Shown in pieces: positions 14,778-24,724 of a stretch of 64,000 bases of DNA. Position numbers and translations under genes: made by a program. The stretch's first letter is position 1, and each line of letters starts with the position of its first letter. The DNA is from CAVRAW01 sp963716135 (GTDB lineage: Bacteria > Planctomycetota > Planctomycetia > Pirellulales > JADZDJ01), in assembly GCA_963716135.1 (NCBI GenBank), contig OY970289.1, forward strand, positions 3,224,001 through 3,288,000, read 5' to 3'. The notes beneath the pieces were generated by a model. That model worked only from the letters and a program-made list of their open reading frames with translations, was not told the DNA's origin and made no database searches.

Positions 14778-16775
14778 CTACATCTCGTTCGGTATCACCT
14801 TAGCGGCTTCACCGGCAAGCAAACGGCGAATTACGACGATCGTTACATCGTCTTCCTGGGCCACGTTGCCGGCGAATTTCTGCGAGTGATCGTACAATCT
14901 TTGGATCACTTCTTCGGAAGAGACAAAGGACGAATCACGTATGGCATTCCGCAGGCGTTCCAAGCCGTAGCTTTCGCCGATGGCATTGGGCCACTCGAAA
15001 AGCCCATCAGTAATCAACAGCACCGAATCTCCGGGGCCGAGTGAAAACTTTGTCGCAGTGCCGTATTCGTTTTGCGGAATCAAGCCCAAGGGTACTCCAT
15101 CGGCGCCCGATTCTATGAGTTCGCCACTGGCATGCACGCAGCGAAACAGCGGTCCATGTCCCGCGGAAATCATCTGAACCTGATGTTTGTGGGGATCGAT
15201 CAATACTACTACAAATGTGATGAAGCGTCCCTCGGGCATATCGTCCATGAGCAGCTCGTTGAGCCGATCCATGTAACTCCCGAGGTCCTCTTCATGGAGC
15301 GTCGCCCTGGCATAGGCCCGGCACACCGCTGCCATCAAAGCCGGACCAATGCCGTGCCCGGTGACGTCGGCGAGCGAAATCAGGATTTGCCCGTCTGGAA
15401 GCATTTGCCAATCGAAGTAGTCGCCCCCGGTTTTATCAGCCGCACGACTCCACCCTGTGATGTCGTAGCCGGGCACGTCAGGTTTGGTATTGGGCAGCAA
15501 TCCTCGTTGAATTTGGCGGGCGATGTCCATGTCGCGCTCCATCCGTTGCCGGGCAGCTTTTTCCAGGGCCAGTCGCTCGACGTTAGCCCGCAGATCAGCC
15601 GTCATGCTGTTGAAACTATGCGCGAGGTTGCGCACTTCGGTCGTCGAAGCCGATTCATCAACGTGGGCCGCAAGGTCGCCACGGCTAACATCCATCACTG
15701 CATGCTCCAAGGCTCCGAGGGGGGCTGCGATTCGCCCTGCGACATAGTAAATGCACCCGGCGATTAGCAGGAGCGTTGCTACCAAAGCCAGCCCGTTGAG
15801 CAACGTTCGGTGACGAACATTGCTCAACACGACTTCCGTTGGTACGCGGGCAATAAAGATCCAGCCTGTAGACGAAATCGGCGCGTAGAACACTCCCACC
15901 GGTTCGTTTGTTTCCCATCCGTCGAGCCAAACGGCGCCAGTCTGACCGGAAAGCATTTGTTTCATCAGGGGCACGAGTTCGTTGCGCCGATTGGTGTCGG
16001 CGTAATCGCAGAACGTGCGCGCCATGATTCGCGATGCATCGGGATGGTAAATGTATCGCCCATCGGCCGCGAGGATCACAAAGTCGAGCGTTGCATCGAT
16101 TTCCTTTCCCACGGTTTCGCGCAACCGTGCAAGATCAATGTCCACGGTGCAAACACCGCCGAAAGAATCGCCAGCGCGGAAAGTGGCCGAATAGGTCGAC
16201 ATCAAAATGTTGCCCGCCCCTTTGTCGAAATAGGGTTCACTCCATACTGCACGGCCCAATTCTTTGGGCCGGGAATACCACGTGTACTGGGGATCGCGAG
16301 TCCAATCGTACACGGTCTGATCGATGTTTATGCGTTGTAAGCCGTCCTGGTCACGATGCACATAAGGACCGAACAGCTCCCCGCCCTTTCGGCGCGTGCC
16401 AGGCTCAAACGCTAGGCACGATCCATACACTAGCGGAGTTTGCTTTACGTTATCTTCCAACAGCTTGTAGATGACTTCGTCGGAGATCTGGACGCCGGTC
16501 TCCAGGAACCGAGCGGTTGTCTCCGCGATCCGAGCGACTTCCCGCAGTTTTCCATCGAATCGCGAGGCGTAACTGGCCGCCAAGTGGGTCATCGAAAGCT
16601 CCACTTCTAGTTTGGATTGCCGATACTGACTGAAGGCGGCGATGCCGAGGATCAGAATATAGATCATCAAGGCGGGCCCCGCGATCAACAGAATCATTTG
16701 ACGTCGAAGCAGCATTGACGCGACATGAGAATAGAGAAAAGCAGCGCAGGCAAATACGACCGAACAGTCGGTCAC
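14778..16775 (-). CDS. Cache-HAMP-PP2C (SpoIIE/RsbU-type) membrane phosphatase
   Basis: 665 residues. A transmembrane helix near residues 28-48 (ILLIAGPALMIYILILGIAA) is followed by a large extracytoplasmic Cache sensor (about 60-320, with GPYVHRDQDGLQ and FVILAADGRYIYHP). A second helix (LALVATLLLIAGCIYYVAG), a HAMP linker (ISRGDLAAHV-like), a coiled segment and a C-terminal SpoIIE phosphatase complete it. Metal-binding motifs are TGGDYFD, LADVTGHGIGPAL and LITDGLFEW. RsbU-type enzymes usually dephosphorylate anti-anti-sigma proteins in partner-switching networks; no partner is encoded nearby. The start is uncertain: GTG 16775, ATG 16715 and an ATG six codons later are all possible without a clear ribosome binding site. 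Confidence 0.92.
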   Translation of the reverse strand: MTDCSVVFACAAFLYSHVASMLLRRQMILLIAGPALMIYILILGIAAFSQYRQSKLEVELSMTHLAASYASRFDGKLREVARIAETTARFLETGVQISDEVIYKLLEDNVKQTPLVYGSCLAFEPGTRRKGGELFGPYVHRDQDGLQRINIDQTVYDWTRDPQYTWYSRPKELGRAVWSEPYFDKGAGNILMSTYSATFRAGDSFGGVCTVDIDLARLRETVGKEIDATLDFVILAADGRYIYHPDASRIMARTFCDYADTNRRNELVPLMKQMLSGQTGAVWLDGWETNEPVGVFYAPISSTGWIFIARVPTEVVLSNVRHRTLLNGLALVATLLLIAGCIYYVAGRIAAPLGALEHAVMDVSRGDLAAHVDESASTTEVRNLAHSFNSMTADLRANVERLALEKAARQRMERDMDIARQIQRGLLPNTKPDVPGYDITGWSRAADKTGGDYFDWQMLPDGQILISLADVTGHGIGPALMAAVCRAYARATLHEEDLGSYMDRLNELLMDDMPEGRFITFVVVLIDPHKHQVQMISAGHGPLFRCVHASGELIESGADGVPLGLIPQNEYGTATKFSLGPGDSVLLITDGLFEWPNAIGESYGLERLRNAIRDSSFVSSEEVIQRLYDHSQKFAGNVAQEDDVTIVVIRRLLAGEAAKVIPNEM

Positions 16776-16892
16776 CGGCTGAAGATATTATGACCGCATG
16801 GCCTCGTCGAGGATACAAGGCGGGTTGGAATCCAACGCCCCTGAAATAATGAGCGTCGCGCCGCGCGGTGATATACAGTAGATTCACCTTGG

Positions 16893-17045
16893 TCGAGAAT
16901 TGTTCGTTTTACGAAGCCACCGCCGGATCGAATTCTGCCGCTCAACCGGGCCAACTGCCGGTGTCATCAAACGTATGAGTTCCCGGCACGCGACCTCTGT
17001 CTCAAGAACAGGGTCGTTTGATGGGATTCCTGGGAAACGATCGAC
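16893..17045 (+). repeat. Dispersed repeat family A, copy 4
   Basis: GTTCGTTTTACGAAGCCACC, CGCCGGATCGAATTCTGCCG, CTCAACCGGGCCAACTGCC, GTGTCATCAAACGTATGAG. Fills most of the 16776-17125 gap, just after the stop codon of the cytochrome b gene. Confidence 0.82.
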
Positions 17046-17125
17046 ACCGGTGAACGTTCTGGTCGGCCCGTATCGAATGTCGAATTGGTTGTGAGCTTGG
17101 CCATAAATGACAATTCGCCGCCACG

Positions 17126-17845
17126 TCAATCGTGGTCACGAGATGCTCCTCGGCCATCTCGATCGTGATCTGCCTTGTCGAGCTTGATCATCGCGCCGAG
17201 GATTGGAAGCTTTGTCTCTCGTTTGTCTGGCTCGTAATTGCGGAAAAGGCTCACCGTCAGCGAAGCAACGGCAACGACGAAGACCAACGCAGCCAATGGG
17301 CGACTCGAACGAATCGCGTCGGCCGGCAAACCCATCTTGGTGCCAGTGATCATGCTCAGGGTAATGTTCTCTCGATGCCGCAATGTGTACCAGACCACGC
17401 CGACGATGTGGACGGCGATGACCGCCAGGAGCGCATATGCGGAAGCAGCATGCAACTCTTCGGCCGCCTCACTTCCACTCGACATGAGCAGTCCCGTCGC
17501 TACCGTCAGGCCAACCAATATCAGCATGGCGATGGACGAGTAGCTCGACGCTGGATTATGCCCAATTGATCGCTGCTCCGTCGCCGCGAACACGGCCTTG
17601 AAGTAATCGCGCAGTGCCGATGGACCGAACTGGAAGGAGCTCAAGCGGGCGTACTTGGTTCCCACGATGCCCCAGATCAACCTTAGCACAACCATAAAAC
17701 CGAGGACAATTCCGACAATCATGTGCACCGAAAACAAATTACTATGCTCGCCGGCGAATTGGGCGATCGCATAGGTCACAATCAGGCCCACAACCAACAG
17801 CCAATGGAACAGTCGCGTGGGCAGATCCCAAACCAATATCTTTGA
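17126..17845 (-). CDS. Cytochrome b561/hydrogenase-type di-heme cytochrome b
   Basis: 239 residues from ATG 17845. AGGAAG 9 bases upstream favours this start over a GTG seven codons earlier. WDLPTRLFHWLLVVGLIV is the typical opening of the Ni,Fe-hydrogenase cytochrome b subunit/cytochrome b561 family. Candidate heme histidines lie in RLFHW, FSVHMIVG, ELHAASAY and AVHIVGVVWY. About five transmembrane helices are visible, including a last one (AALVFVVAVASLTVSLF) before a charged tail rich in D, H and R. It would pass electrons between quinone and a periplasmic redox partner, but no hydrogenase structural gene is adjacent. Confidence 0.85.
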   Translation of the reverse strand, partial: SKILVWDLPTRLFHWLLVVGLIVTYAIAQFAGEHSNLFSVHMIVGIVLGFMVVLRLIWGIVGTKYARLSSFQFGPSALRDYFKAVFAATEQRSIGHNPASSYSSIAMLILVGLTVATGLLMSSGSEAAEELHAASAYALLAVIAVHIVGVVWYTLRHRENITLSMITGTKMGLPADAIRSSRPLAALVFVVAVASLTVSLFRNYEPDKRETKLPILGAMIKLDKADHDRDGRGASRDHD

Positions 17846-18135
17846 CATGAATTGATTCTTCCTCACGTGAATTCACACCGGACAAACTGCAAGGTCAATT
17901 TGTTTAAAGCGCACGCGCATCTTGTCCATCAACCGCTCTGCAATACCGTTTGCTCGGCGAATCGAATTGGCCCGCCACCTCCTTCCATAATGCAGTGGGT
18001 GCCTCCTTTGCAAGACCGTTAGGCCCGAATTGCTGCCGCCGACCGATCAACTCCTCCGTGCAAAGAAGCGGTTGCAATCAGTCCGCCGGTGCCACTGTGC
18101 AGCAAAACCTGTGTTAGATCCGTCGTTTCGTAGAG

Positions 18136-18164
18136 TTCACGATCGCACGCAGCACCGTTATAAT
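18136..18164 (+). promoter_or_regulatory. Candidate sigma70 promoter of a short transcript
   Basis: TTCACG (18136-18141), a 17 bp spacer and a perfect TATAAT (18159-18164). It precedes a short segment that ends in a strong terminator. Confidence 0.55.
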
Positions 18165-18170
18165 AAGAGT

Positions 18171-18254
18171 GTAATGATATGGCTCGCGAAGGGCCGTTTC
18201 GAAGACAACGGCTAATGACAGCCCGCACGAACGGGTTTGATCGTGCGGGCTTTT
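18171..18254 (+). ncRNA. Candidate small RNA or leader with intrinsic terminator
   Basis: About 84 nt between a consensus -10 box and an 11-bp GC-rich hairpin (AGCCCGCACGA 18220-18230 with TCGTGCGGGC 18241-18250) followed by TTTT. An internal hairpin CCGTT...AACGG precedes it. A 13-codon frame (MIWLAKGRFEDNG) starts inside, so it could instead encode a leader peptide. The cupin lipoprotein gene begins 50 bases after the terminator, so attenuation of that gene is also possible. The rest of the 17867-18135 gap has no supported gene. Confidence 0.5.
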
Positions 18255-18303
18255 GCATTGATGGGCGCATCGTACCGAGAATTCTCCATAGGAGACGTTA
18301 TCC

Positions 18304-18864
18304 ATGAAACGCATAGTTTGTGCGGTCCTGACGCTAAGTCTATTTTCGACGGGCATGATTGGATGTGCCAAGGACGAATCGCCGACGAAGACTAAAACAG
18401 TAACTACAACCCCCGGTGGTCAAACGACCGTTACCACCGAGGGCAAGCAAGCTAACGAAAGCGGGGTCGCTATGAAAGGCTTTGTGCAAAATATCGAGGA
18501 TCTCGCCGTCAAGAATGACGATTTTCGCCACGTGCTCTACACGGCAAAGCACTGCCAGCTCGTCGTCATGTCGCTAAAGCCCAAGGAAGAGATCGGGGCG
18601 GAAGTCCACACGCTCGACCAGTTCTTTCGCGTGGAGGCAGGGACCGGTGAAGTAGTTCTCGATGGCGTTCGGACGCCGATCCAAGCGGGCTTCGCGGTAG
18701 TCGTCCCGGCTGGGGCGAAGCACAATATTATCAATACCGGCAGTGTTCCGCTGAAGCTTTATACGCTTTACGCGCCGCCGAATCATCGGGATGGCGTCGT
18801 CCATCATACTCGCGCCGAAGCGGAGGCCGATAACGAACATTTCGACGGCAAAACGACGGAATAA
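18304..18864 (+). CDS. Cupin-domain lipoprotein
   Basis: 186 residues. Signal peptide MKRIVCAVLTLSLFSTGMIG is followed by a cysteine at 21, suggesting a lipoprotein anchored in a membrane. A low-complexity Thr-rich linker (about 28-45) precedes a single cupin_2 barrel with VVMSLKPKEEIGAEVHTLDQ, GTGEVVLDG and VVVPAGAKHNIINTG. The HT and E/Q residues and the last H are possible metal ligands. The C-terminus GVVHHTRAEAEADNEHFDG is typical of small cupins of unknown substrate. TAGGAGACG lies upstream of the ATG. Function unknown beyond fold. Confidence 0.87.
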   Translation: MKRIVCAVLTLSLFSTGMIGCAKDESPTKTKTVTTTPGGQTTVTTEGKQANESGVAMKGFVQNIEDLAVKNDDFRHVLYTAKHCQLVVMSLKPKEEIGAEVHTLDQFFRVEAGTGEVVLDGVRTPIQAGFAVVVPAGAKHNIINTGSVPLKLYTLYAPPNHRDGVVHHTRAEAEADNEHFDGKTTE

Positions 18865-18965
18865 AGACACCCCCGTTTGGGCGCAGCCTTTCTCGACTTC
18901 AGCCGGCTCGGAGCCGTCGGGCACCGCCGGATCGCCCAAGAGGAGCCGTTTCGCTGCCATCGGAA

Positions 18966-19191
18966 TTAGAGCATAGGAAGCAGACGATTGCCTAAGATAT
19001 TTGCGATGATCCACGCGATTACAGCCCACGGCACTAGCCGCAATGCAAAGGTCGGGGGACAGTCACCTCGATCGGGTCCTGCCGCCGGTCGGCAAAAACA
19101 CGAACAACGGCCAGAGCGAGCCCTTGGAGCCGACCAATGCCACTGCCCCCCCGAAGAGTCTGTCGAATCGGATAACGACGGACAAGATAGC
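18966..19191 (-). pseudogene. Remnant of a membrane-protein gene
   Basis: On the minus strand one frame reads FDRLFGGAVALVGSKGS then LWPLFVFLPTGG. After a frame change the sequence continues to FALRLVPWAVIAWIIANILG and NRLLPML before TAA at 18968-18966. The hydrophobic, protein-like pattern in two successive frames and a stop just upstream suggest a decayed 3' end of an integral membrane protein. I do not recognise the family. It lies downstream of the frameshifted P-type ATPase on the same strand. The rest of the 18865-19284 gap is featureless. Confidence 0.4.
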
Positions 19192-19284
19192 TCAGCAGCG
19201 ACGCTGCTTGAGGAGGCTATGAATCCGAGGAATCCGAATGCGCTCTACCGTCTGCTGCAGCGTTTCGCTCGGCGTAGCGCGGAG

Positions 19285-21205
19285 TCACGGCCCGAATCGT
19301 GAATCGCCCTGAGGCCGCGATTCGTAGTCCGAGAGCATTCGCGGAGTCATGGCAGCTCGCAATGCGTTCAGTACCGCAAGGACATCAATGACCTCTTGCG
19401 TGATCGCGCCGGCCACCGGCGGTAGGTAGCCCGCAGCGGCGACGAACATGCCAATCATACTCAAGCCCATTCCGCCGATGGCGCTCTGCAAAGCAATCGA
19501 TCGCATCCGCCGTCCAATGTGCAGCAGTTCGTCCACTCGCTGCAAGGAGCTATCCATAATGACTGCGCCAGCGGCTTCGGCGGTGACATCGCTTCCCTGA
19601 CCGAAGGCGATTCCCACGGTCGCGGCCGTAAGAGCCGGGGCATCGTTGATTCCATCGCCCATGAATACCGAGTTGGCACGTTTTGTCTCTTCACGCACCA
19701 GGGCCAGTTTCTGTTCGGGGCTTTGGCTGGCATACACCTCGGTGATGCCGACTTTTTCGGCCAGGTAACGCACCTCGGTTTCACGGTCGCCCGATACGAG
19801 CAGAACGCGTTCGAAGCCGTGCCGAGGTTTCAGGTGCCGGACGAACGACTTGCCTTCCGCCCGCGGTTCGTCGCGGAACCGGAAAGTCGCTGCGTAGCGA
19901 CCGTCGATGAGGACGACGCATTCCAACCCTCCCGCGAGAGGCGGGAGCAACTCCACCGTCCGCCGGCGACTGAGCGGCGAACTTCTTCCGACTGGTCACT
20001 TGAATAGTCCGTCCACCGATAACTCCGCGCAGCCCTTCGCCCGGGCGTTCGGTGACCTCCTCGGCTTCCTGAAGAGGAAGTTTCGCTTCTGTAGCGGCGT
20101 CGATCATGGCCGAAGCGAGCGGGTGGCGTGAATAGCGTTCGAGGCTCGCCACGGCCGAGAGGGTTTCGTCCTTGGTGAAACCGGCGGCGGGAAGTACCTC
20201 GGTCAACTTCGGCTCCCCGTAGGTGAGCGTGCCCGTCTTGTCGAAGATGGCGATGCGGCAGGTGTCGATCTTTTCCAGTACGGCCGGATCCTTGATGATG
20301 ATGCCACGCCGGGCCGCCAAAGATACGGAGCCGATGATCGCCACCGGAATGGCAATCAACAGCGGGCAAGGCGTCGCGACCACCAGCACACCCAGAAATC
20401 GCAAGGCGTCGCCGCTGAACGCCCAAGCGAGGAGGGCAATGACGATGGCCAGCGGCGTGTACACGGCACCGATTTGATCGCCAAGCCGCCGCAATTGGGG
20501 TCGCCGCTGTTCGGATTCGCGCATGACTTGCATGATCTTGGCGTACCGCGAATCGACGGCGGTTTTGTCCGTCCGAATCGTCAATGCGCCCTCGCCGTTG
20601 ATGGCCCCGGAGAGCACCGCCGATCCCGTGGCCTTGGGCAAGAGATACGGTTCGCCCGTGAGGTACGATTCGTTCATGGTGCTTCGGCCTTCGAGCACGA
20701 CACCATCGACGGGGCAGGTCTCGTGCGGGAAAACCACGAGTGCGTCGCCGACCGCGACCTCGGCAAGGGGTACGTCGCCGACACTCCCGTCCTGCTTGCG
20801 GTGTGCGAGAGATGGCAACCGCTTGGCGAGTGCCTCCAGAGCGAAAGAGGCCCGGCGCACGGCAAAAGCTTCCAGCGCCTGCCCGCCGGACAGCATGAGC
20901 ACGACTAGCGTGCCCGCCAGATATTCCCCGAGTATCACCGACGTCACGATCGAAATACCGGCGAGCAGGTCGGAGCTGAACTCCAAGCGTGACAGGTGGA
21001 TCACCAGACTAAACACAAGCGGGGTGCCGCACGTCAGTGCAACCAAGAGAGGAATCGCTTGCGGTGGGAAGCCGAATACTGTGCCGGTAGTCTCAATGCC
21101 GAATCGAAGAATCAGGTGAATTCCGATGGCCACCAGCGCGATCGCGGCGATGATGACTTCTTTCGTGTAGAGAATTGCGAAGATGTTCGATGTCTGTCGT
21201 TTCAT
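19285..21205 (-). pseudogene. Heavy-metal-type P-type ATPase, frameshifted
   Basis: Two frames together give a ~640-residue P1B-like cation ATPase. The first frame runs from 21205 to about 19960 and contains TGEPYLL, membrane motif ATPCPLLIAIP, phosphorylation site FDKTGTLTYGEPK and SRHPLASAM. The second frame takes over near 19950 with VELLPPLAGG, then MGDGINDAPALTAATVG and the last membrane pair. The change equals one extra base (or two missing) around 19945-19970. There is no N-terminal HMA domain, and the TPC triplet replaces the usual CPC, so the metal is uncertain. Start ATG 21205 is preferred over one 14 codons upstream because GGCAGG precedes it. True mutation or assembly indel cannot be separated here. 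Confidence 0.85.
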
Positions 21206-21507
21206 GTGGCCTGCCAGTTTGCCTGATGCGCAAGAACGACAAATCAATGGAACATCTGCCGGCGAACTTGTTTACATAAAAAATCTGCGTATCATCTGTA
21301 GACCACAGTTTTGCTGCCTATCGGGCACGCAGGCATTTGCCGGAAGGTCAATTCTACGGCGTTCCTTGTTCGTCTGTCAGATCTTCCTCGGCGAGATGGA
21401 TAGTTTCTCAATATCGCTCATCGGGTCAGCGGGACAGCATGTCCACAAGGTTGAGTACGCGGCTGCTCCCGACACGTGGGTTTCTGCGAGAATCTGGCCA
21501 CAACAAC

Positions 21508-21622
21508 GGTTCGTTATTCGAAATGACCGTGGAACGAATTCTGTGGCTCAGCCGGACCATTCTGCCCGTGTCATCTAACGCTTGATTTCCCGGAGCTCGA
21601 ACTCCGTCTCATAAACTCGGTG
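21508..21622 (+). repeat. Dispersed repeat family A, copy 5
   Basis: TGGAACGAATTCTGTGGCTC, AGCCGGACCATTCTGCCC, GTGTCATCTAACGCTTGAT, CGTCTCATAAACTCGGT. It is truncated on the right and abuts the stop codon of the DUF7670-like gene. The remaining 21206-21507 stretch has no recognisable gene. Confidence 0.8.
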
Positions 21623-21623
21623 A

Positions 21624-22043
21624 TTAGCTGGCATTGCCTTCGGAATTCGCTTGTGGAAGTTTCTTGCAAATTAGCCCGTCTAAGAAAAATAAAACGCCGA
21701 TCAGAAACAGTGGGCCGGATATCACTGAGATCCAAAAAAACTTCGGGCCGGGTATCCCTAAGATCCGGCTGGGATCCTGCGACGCCATGGGACACATGAG
21801 CGCGTAGCAAACACCCAGAATCATAAAAAGGGCTGCTCCAATCCACTGCCAACGCCAGGCGATCGCCAACGCGACCAGAACAAGCCACGTGGGAGTCAAA
21901 TGGATGAGCAGCGCTAGAGTCGTCTGCCAAAATCCGTGGCCTTTGCCGAATACATCGTGGGCAAAAATACTTAGAAAACCGGCAAACACAATTGCCAGGA
22001 TCCTAGGTGCCCAAAAGAATAATTGCTGTAAGGGTCGTTTCAT
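21624..22043 (-). CDS. DUF7670-like membrane protein
   Basis: 139 residues from ATG 22043 (MKRPLQQLFFWAPRILAIVF). A frame open 24 codons further upstream lacks a plausible ribosome binding site. Four hydrophobic segments are visible: the RILAIVFAGFLSIFAHDVFG region, TTLALLIHLTPTWLVLVALA, WIGAALFMILGVCYALMC and FFWISVISGPLFLIGVLFFL. The pattern WAPRIL...FALDVFG-like, then LIHL-PT--VL-ALA-AWRW, recalls the DUF7670 family of small membrane proteins. Function unknown. The stop lies directly against repeat copy 5. Confidence 0.72.
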   Translation of the reverse strand: MKRPLQQLFFWAPRILAIVFAGFLSIFAHDVFGKGHGFWQTTLALLIHLTPTWLVLVALAIAWRWQWIGAALFMILGVCYALMCPMASQDPSRILGIPGPKFFWISVISGPLFLIGVLFFLDGLICKKLPQANSEGNAS

Positions 22044-22277
22044 AGCCGTAAACGATACCCGACCGCTCCGTACCAATTCCTTCAAGCCTGAGCGCTGCTT
22101 TAACCCACTCGGCAAATTCTACCATCTTTCGCCGTGGCGCTAACCAAGACATTGAGGCGCAGGTTTCTAGGTTTCGAGAATGAAATTCGTTCCGCAAGCG
22201 AGAAAGCCCTTCGTTGTGCTCGCCGATGGTCTGATTTCCCGAAGTAGTCGGTGCGATTGATTTTGAACTCTGTTTCA

Positions 22278-22418
22278 GGATTCGTTCGTTTTCCGAGGCG
22301 GCCGCCGGAACGAATTCTGCGGTTCAGCCGGGGTAACCCGCCGTTGTCATCAAACGGGTGAGTTCCTGGGGCGCGAACACTGTCCCATAAACTCGGTGGT
22401 TTGTTGGGACGATCAAGA
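22278..22418 (+). repeat. Dispersed repeat family A, copy 6
   Basis: GTTCGTTTTCCGAGGCGGCC, CGCCGGAACGAATTCTGCGG, TTCAGCCGGGGTAACCCGCC, TTGTCATCAAACGGGTGAG, CATAAACTCGGTGGTTTG. The remaining parts of the 22044-22674 gap show no gene. Confidence 0.83.
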
Positions 22419-22674
22419 CGGTGTTGATTGTAACCCACAACGATCGGCACAGGGCGGCATTCTTCTTCTTTGACGCAGCGCCAAGATCGCCGTTTTGGTT
22501 GCGCCGAGCAGAGTCGGCCGGCAGCGGTTTTTTTACGGCACGTCATTTCGGTGCGATGCACAGGCTCAGCCTTCTCATCAAATCAAAGCCTTTCTGATGC
22601 AGGCAGTAAGAAGCGTCATCTCACAGTGGTCTGAGAGGAATCTGATTTGAAATGTGACAGACAAACTCCCGAAT

Positions 22675-24348
22675 CTAATTCTTGTTTTCGGTTTCAAATC
22701 CTGAGACAAGCTTTTCTTTAGGGTGTTCCAGTCTCGCGACCTCGTCCCACAAGATCTGCGGTGAGGACTTACGCAAGAATAGTTTGTGGTCAGACAGAAC
22801 TATCATTTGGTAGGAAGCAGCAAGATAGTGTTCTCCTTGTTCTGGTTTCCATAATTGAGCGACGACATCTGGTTTCAATTGATTGATGGAATAATTGTAA
22901 TCGTATTTGAGGTGGCCGGGATAAAAGAACGCGAGCTTTTCGAACAGAGACGCCTCCACGGGCGGCAAGTGCATGCTCTGGCGAGCAAGCGTCCAGTCGT
23001 TCTTTCCAAGCAAGTCGATTGCATATCGATCCATAAAATAGCCTGGACCGCCTGCCCAAAAGATTGCCACTGTGGCCTTTTTTGTGGTAATACGCTTGAC
23101 GAGTTCCCCCATCTCGATTTTGTTTCGATTGTCTTCGATGTGCAGTGGTCTGGAAATAAGCAACCATTTTGCCAAGGTTTGCGGGCCGCGGATCGTATTC
23201 ACGCAAATCATGCTGAGAATGACGAGCGCGGCTGTCACCGCTGTGGTTTGTGTACGGTTGGTGGGCGAAGGTACATTCGCAGCTCGCTCGCGCTGATAGT
23301 TCTCCCAAAGGGATCGCAGGTAATTTAGCCCGCTAGCGAAGATGACGAAAAACAACGGCATGACCGTGGAGATGTAACGATTGCTACCACCGGACCATTC
23401 CCAAGCATCGCCGCCCACATAGATGCTGTATGCACACTGTGCGGCAATAACGGTCAACAGCAGCGCGATTCGTCGGTCACGCCGGGCCAGGAGGAAAAAA
23501 AGAGGAATCACGAGCGCGGCGAGTCGCATCCTGAAGATGAAGTCGAGAAACACTAACAAACCGCGACCGATGCGCAGCGAAAACGGATAGCCGGTCATCT
23601 TCAAGTAATAGGTATTGGGTAGGATGTCTCCGTAATAGAACCAACGAAATGTCGTTTGCGCGATCAGAAACAGGGCCAGCGTGGAACCGCCAATTAGTGC
23701 TTGCCGCGAACGGTGCTGGGGTTGGGCGATCAGCAAGAACAGCAGGATTGCCAGAAACGGGACGACCATGTCGGGCCGCACCAGGGTGCCCAGCCCTAGC
23801 AACAGATACAACGTAGGCGAAAATGTTGTGGATTGCAGGCTCTGTAACGCAAGCCAAGTGCTGATGCTTACAAGGCACGCCAGAAGTCCTACTTCCATCC
23901 CTTGGAGTGCCCAATTGTTCAGCGGCAAGTAAGTCGCGGTGAACACTAAGGCGACCAGGGTAGTAAACACCGAGCCGTCGGAAACAAACTCCGCGATTTT
24001 CTTGACGACCAGCAGATTCAAGAGCAAGAGCAGGGCGCTGGTAATCTGGATTACTAGGCTAATCTTTGTTGGAGCAATGGGGAGCAGATGAATGGCCGCC
24101 ATGTACAACATCCAGAGTGGGTTGGTATATCCTTCCACACGCTGGCCGCCGGGATTCCAGACAATGCCATCACCATGGGCAAGATTTTTTGCATAGCGCA
24201 TCGAAATCATCGCGTCGTCGAACAGGGAAAAGTACCGCTGGCCATCAATGACAAAGCTGGTCTGGTAGATAAACAGACCGGCATATAGGCAATATCCCAG
24301 CAAGAGCAACGCGAGATATTTTTTAGGCAGCATAATCGGATTTTTCAC
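22675..24348 (-). CDS. GT-C-like polytopic membrane protein (putative glycosyltransferase)
   Basis: 557 residues with 10 or more transmembrane helices in the first ~400 and a soluble C-terminus. After the first helix comes the extracytoplasmic loop YFSLFDDAMISMRYAKNLAH, followed by WNPGGQRVEGYTNPLWML. The acidic DD pair after the first membrane segment and the VEGYTN-LW motif are typical of lipid-dependent GT-C folds, such as ZomB-like and other DUF families in actinobacteria and planctomycetes. It probably transfers a sugar from a polyprenyl carrier outside the membrane. Acceptor unknown. The gene stands alone between two dispersed repeats. Confidence 0.8.
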   Translation of the reverse strand: MKNPIMLPKKYLALLLLGYCLYAGLFIYQTSFVIDGQRYFSLFDDAMISMRYAKNLAHGDGIVWNPGGQRVEGYTNPLWMLYMAAIHLLPIAPTKISLVIQITSALLLLLNLLVVKKIAEFVSDGSVFTTLVALVFTATYLPLNNWALQGMEVGLLACLVSISTWLALQSLQSTTFSPTLYLLLGLGTLVRPDMVVPFLAILLFLLIAQPQHRSRQALIGGSTLALFLIAQTTFRWFYYGDILPNTYYLKMTGYPFSLRIGRGLLVFLDFIFRMRLAALVIPLFFLLARRDRRIALLLTVIAAQCAYSIYVGGDAWEWSGGSNRYISTVMPLFFVIFASGLNYLRSLWENYQRERAANVPSPTNRTQTTAVTAALVILSMICVNTIRGPQTLAKWLLISRPLHIEDNRNKIEMGELVKRITTKKATVAIFWAGGPGYFMDRYAIDLLGKNDWTLARQSMHLPPVEASLFEKLAFFYPGHLKYDYNYSINQLKPDVVAQLWKPEQGEHYLAASYQMIVLSDHKLFLRKSSPQILWDEVARLEHPKEKLVSGFETENKN

Positions 24349-24557
24349 AATGGACGGAGCCTGAAACCAATCCGGACTCGCATTCGCGATGGTTATACAA
24401 ACGTGCCCCAGGGCGCGTCGCTAGTAGAACGCGGCCTTCTCCCCTGAGTCCAGACCGACTTTTTCCAGATGGATTGTAGTTCCGATTCCGAATTGGATTC
24501 GAAGTCGATTACAGCTCTGCGGAACAGCAGATACGACGATTTAAACTGCGTTCCGAA

Positions 24558-24716
24558 AACGTTCGTTTATCGATGCGACCGCCGGAGCGGATTCTGCGGC
24601 TCAGCCGACTCAACCCGCTCGTGTCACCAAAGGCATGAGTTTCCGGCACGCGATTTCAGTCTCAAAAACTCGGTCGTTTTCTTGGAATTGAGAAACGGTG
24701 AGGCTGACGAGACCGC
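24558..24716 (+). repeat. Dispersed repeat family A, copy 7
   Basis: GTTCGTTTATCGATGCGACC, CGCCGGAGCGGATTCTGCGG, CTCAGCCGACTCAACCCGC, GTGTCACCAAAGGCATGAG, CAGTCTCAAAAACTCGGTCG, GGAATTGAGAAACGGTGAGG, ending GACGAGAC. Located just after the stop codon of the PEP-CTERM gene. Confidence 0.85.
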
Positions 24717-24724
24717 GACCAGCT

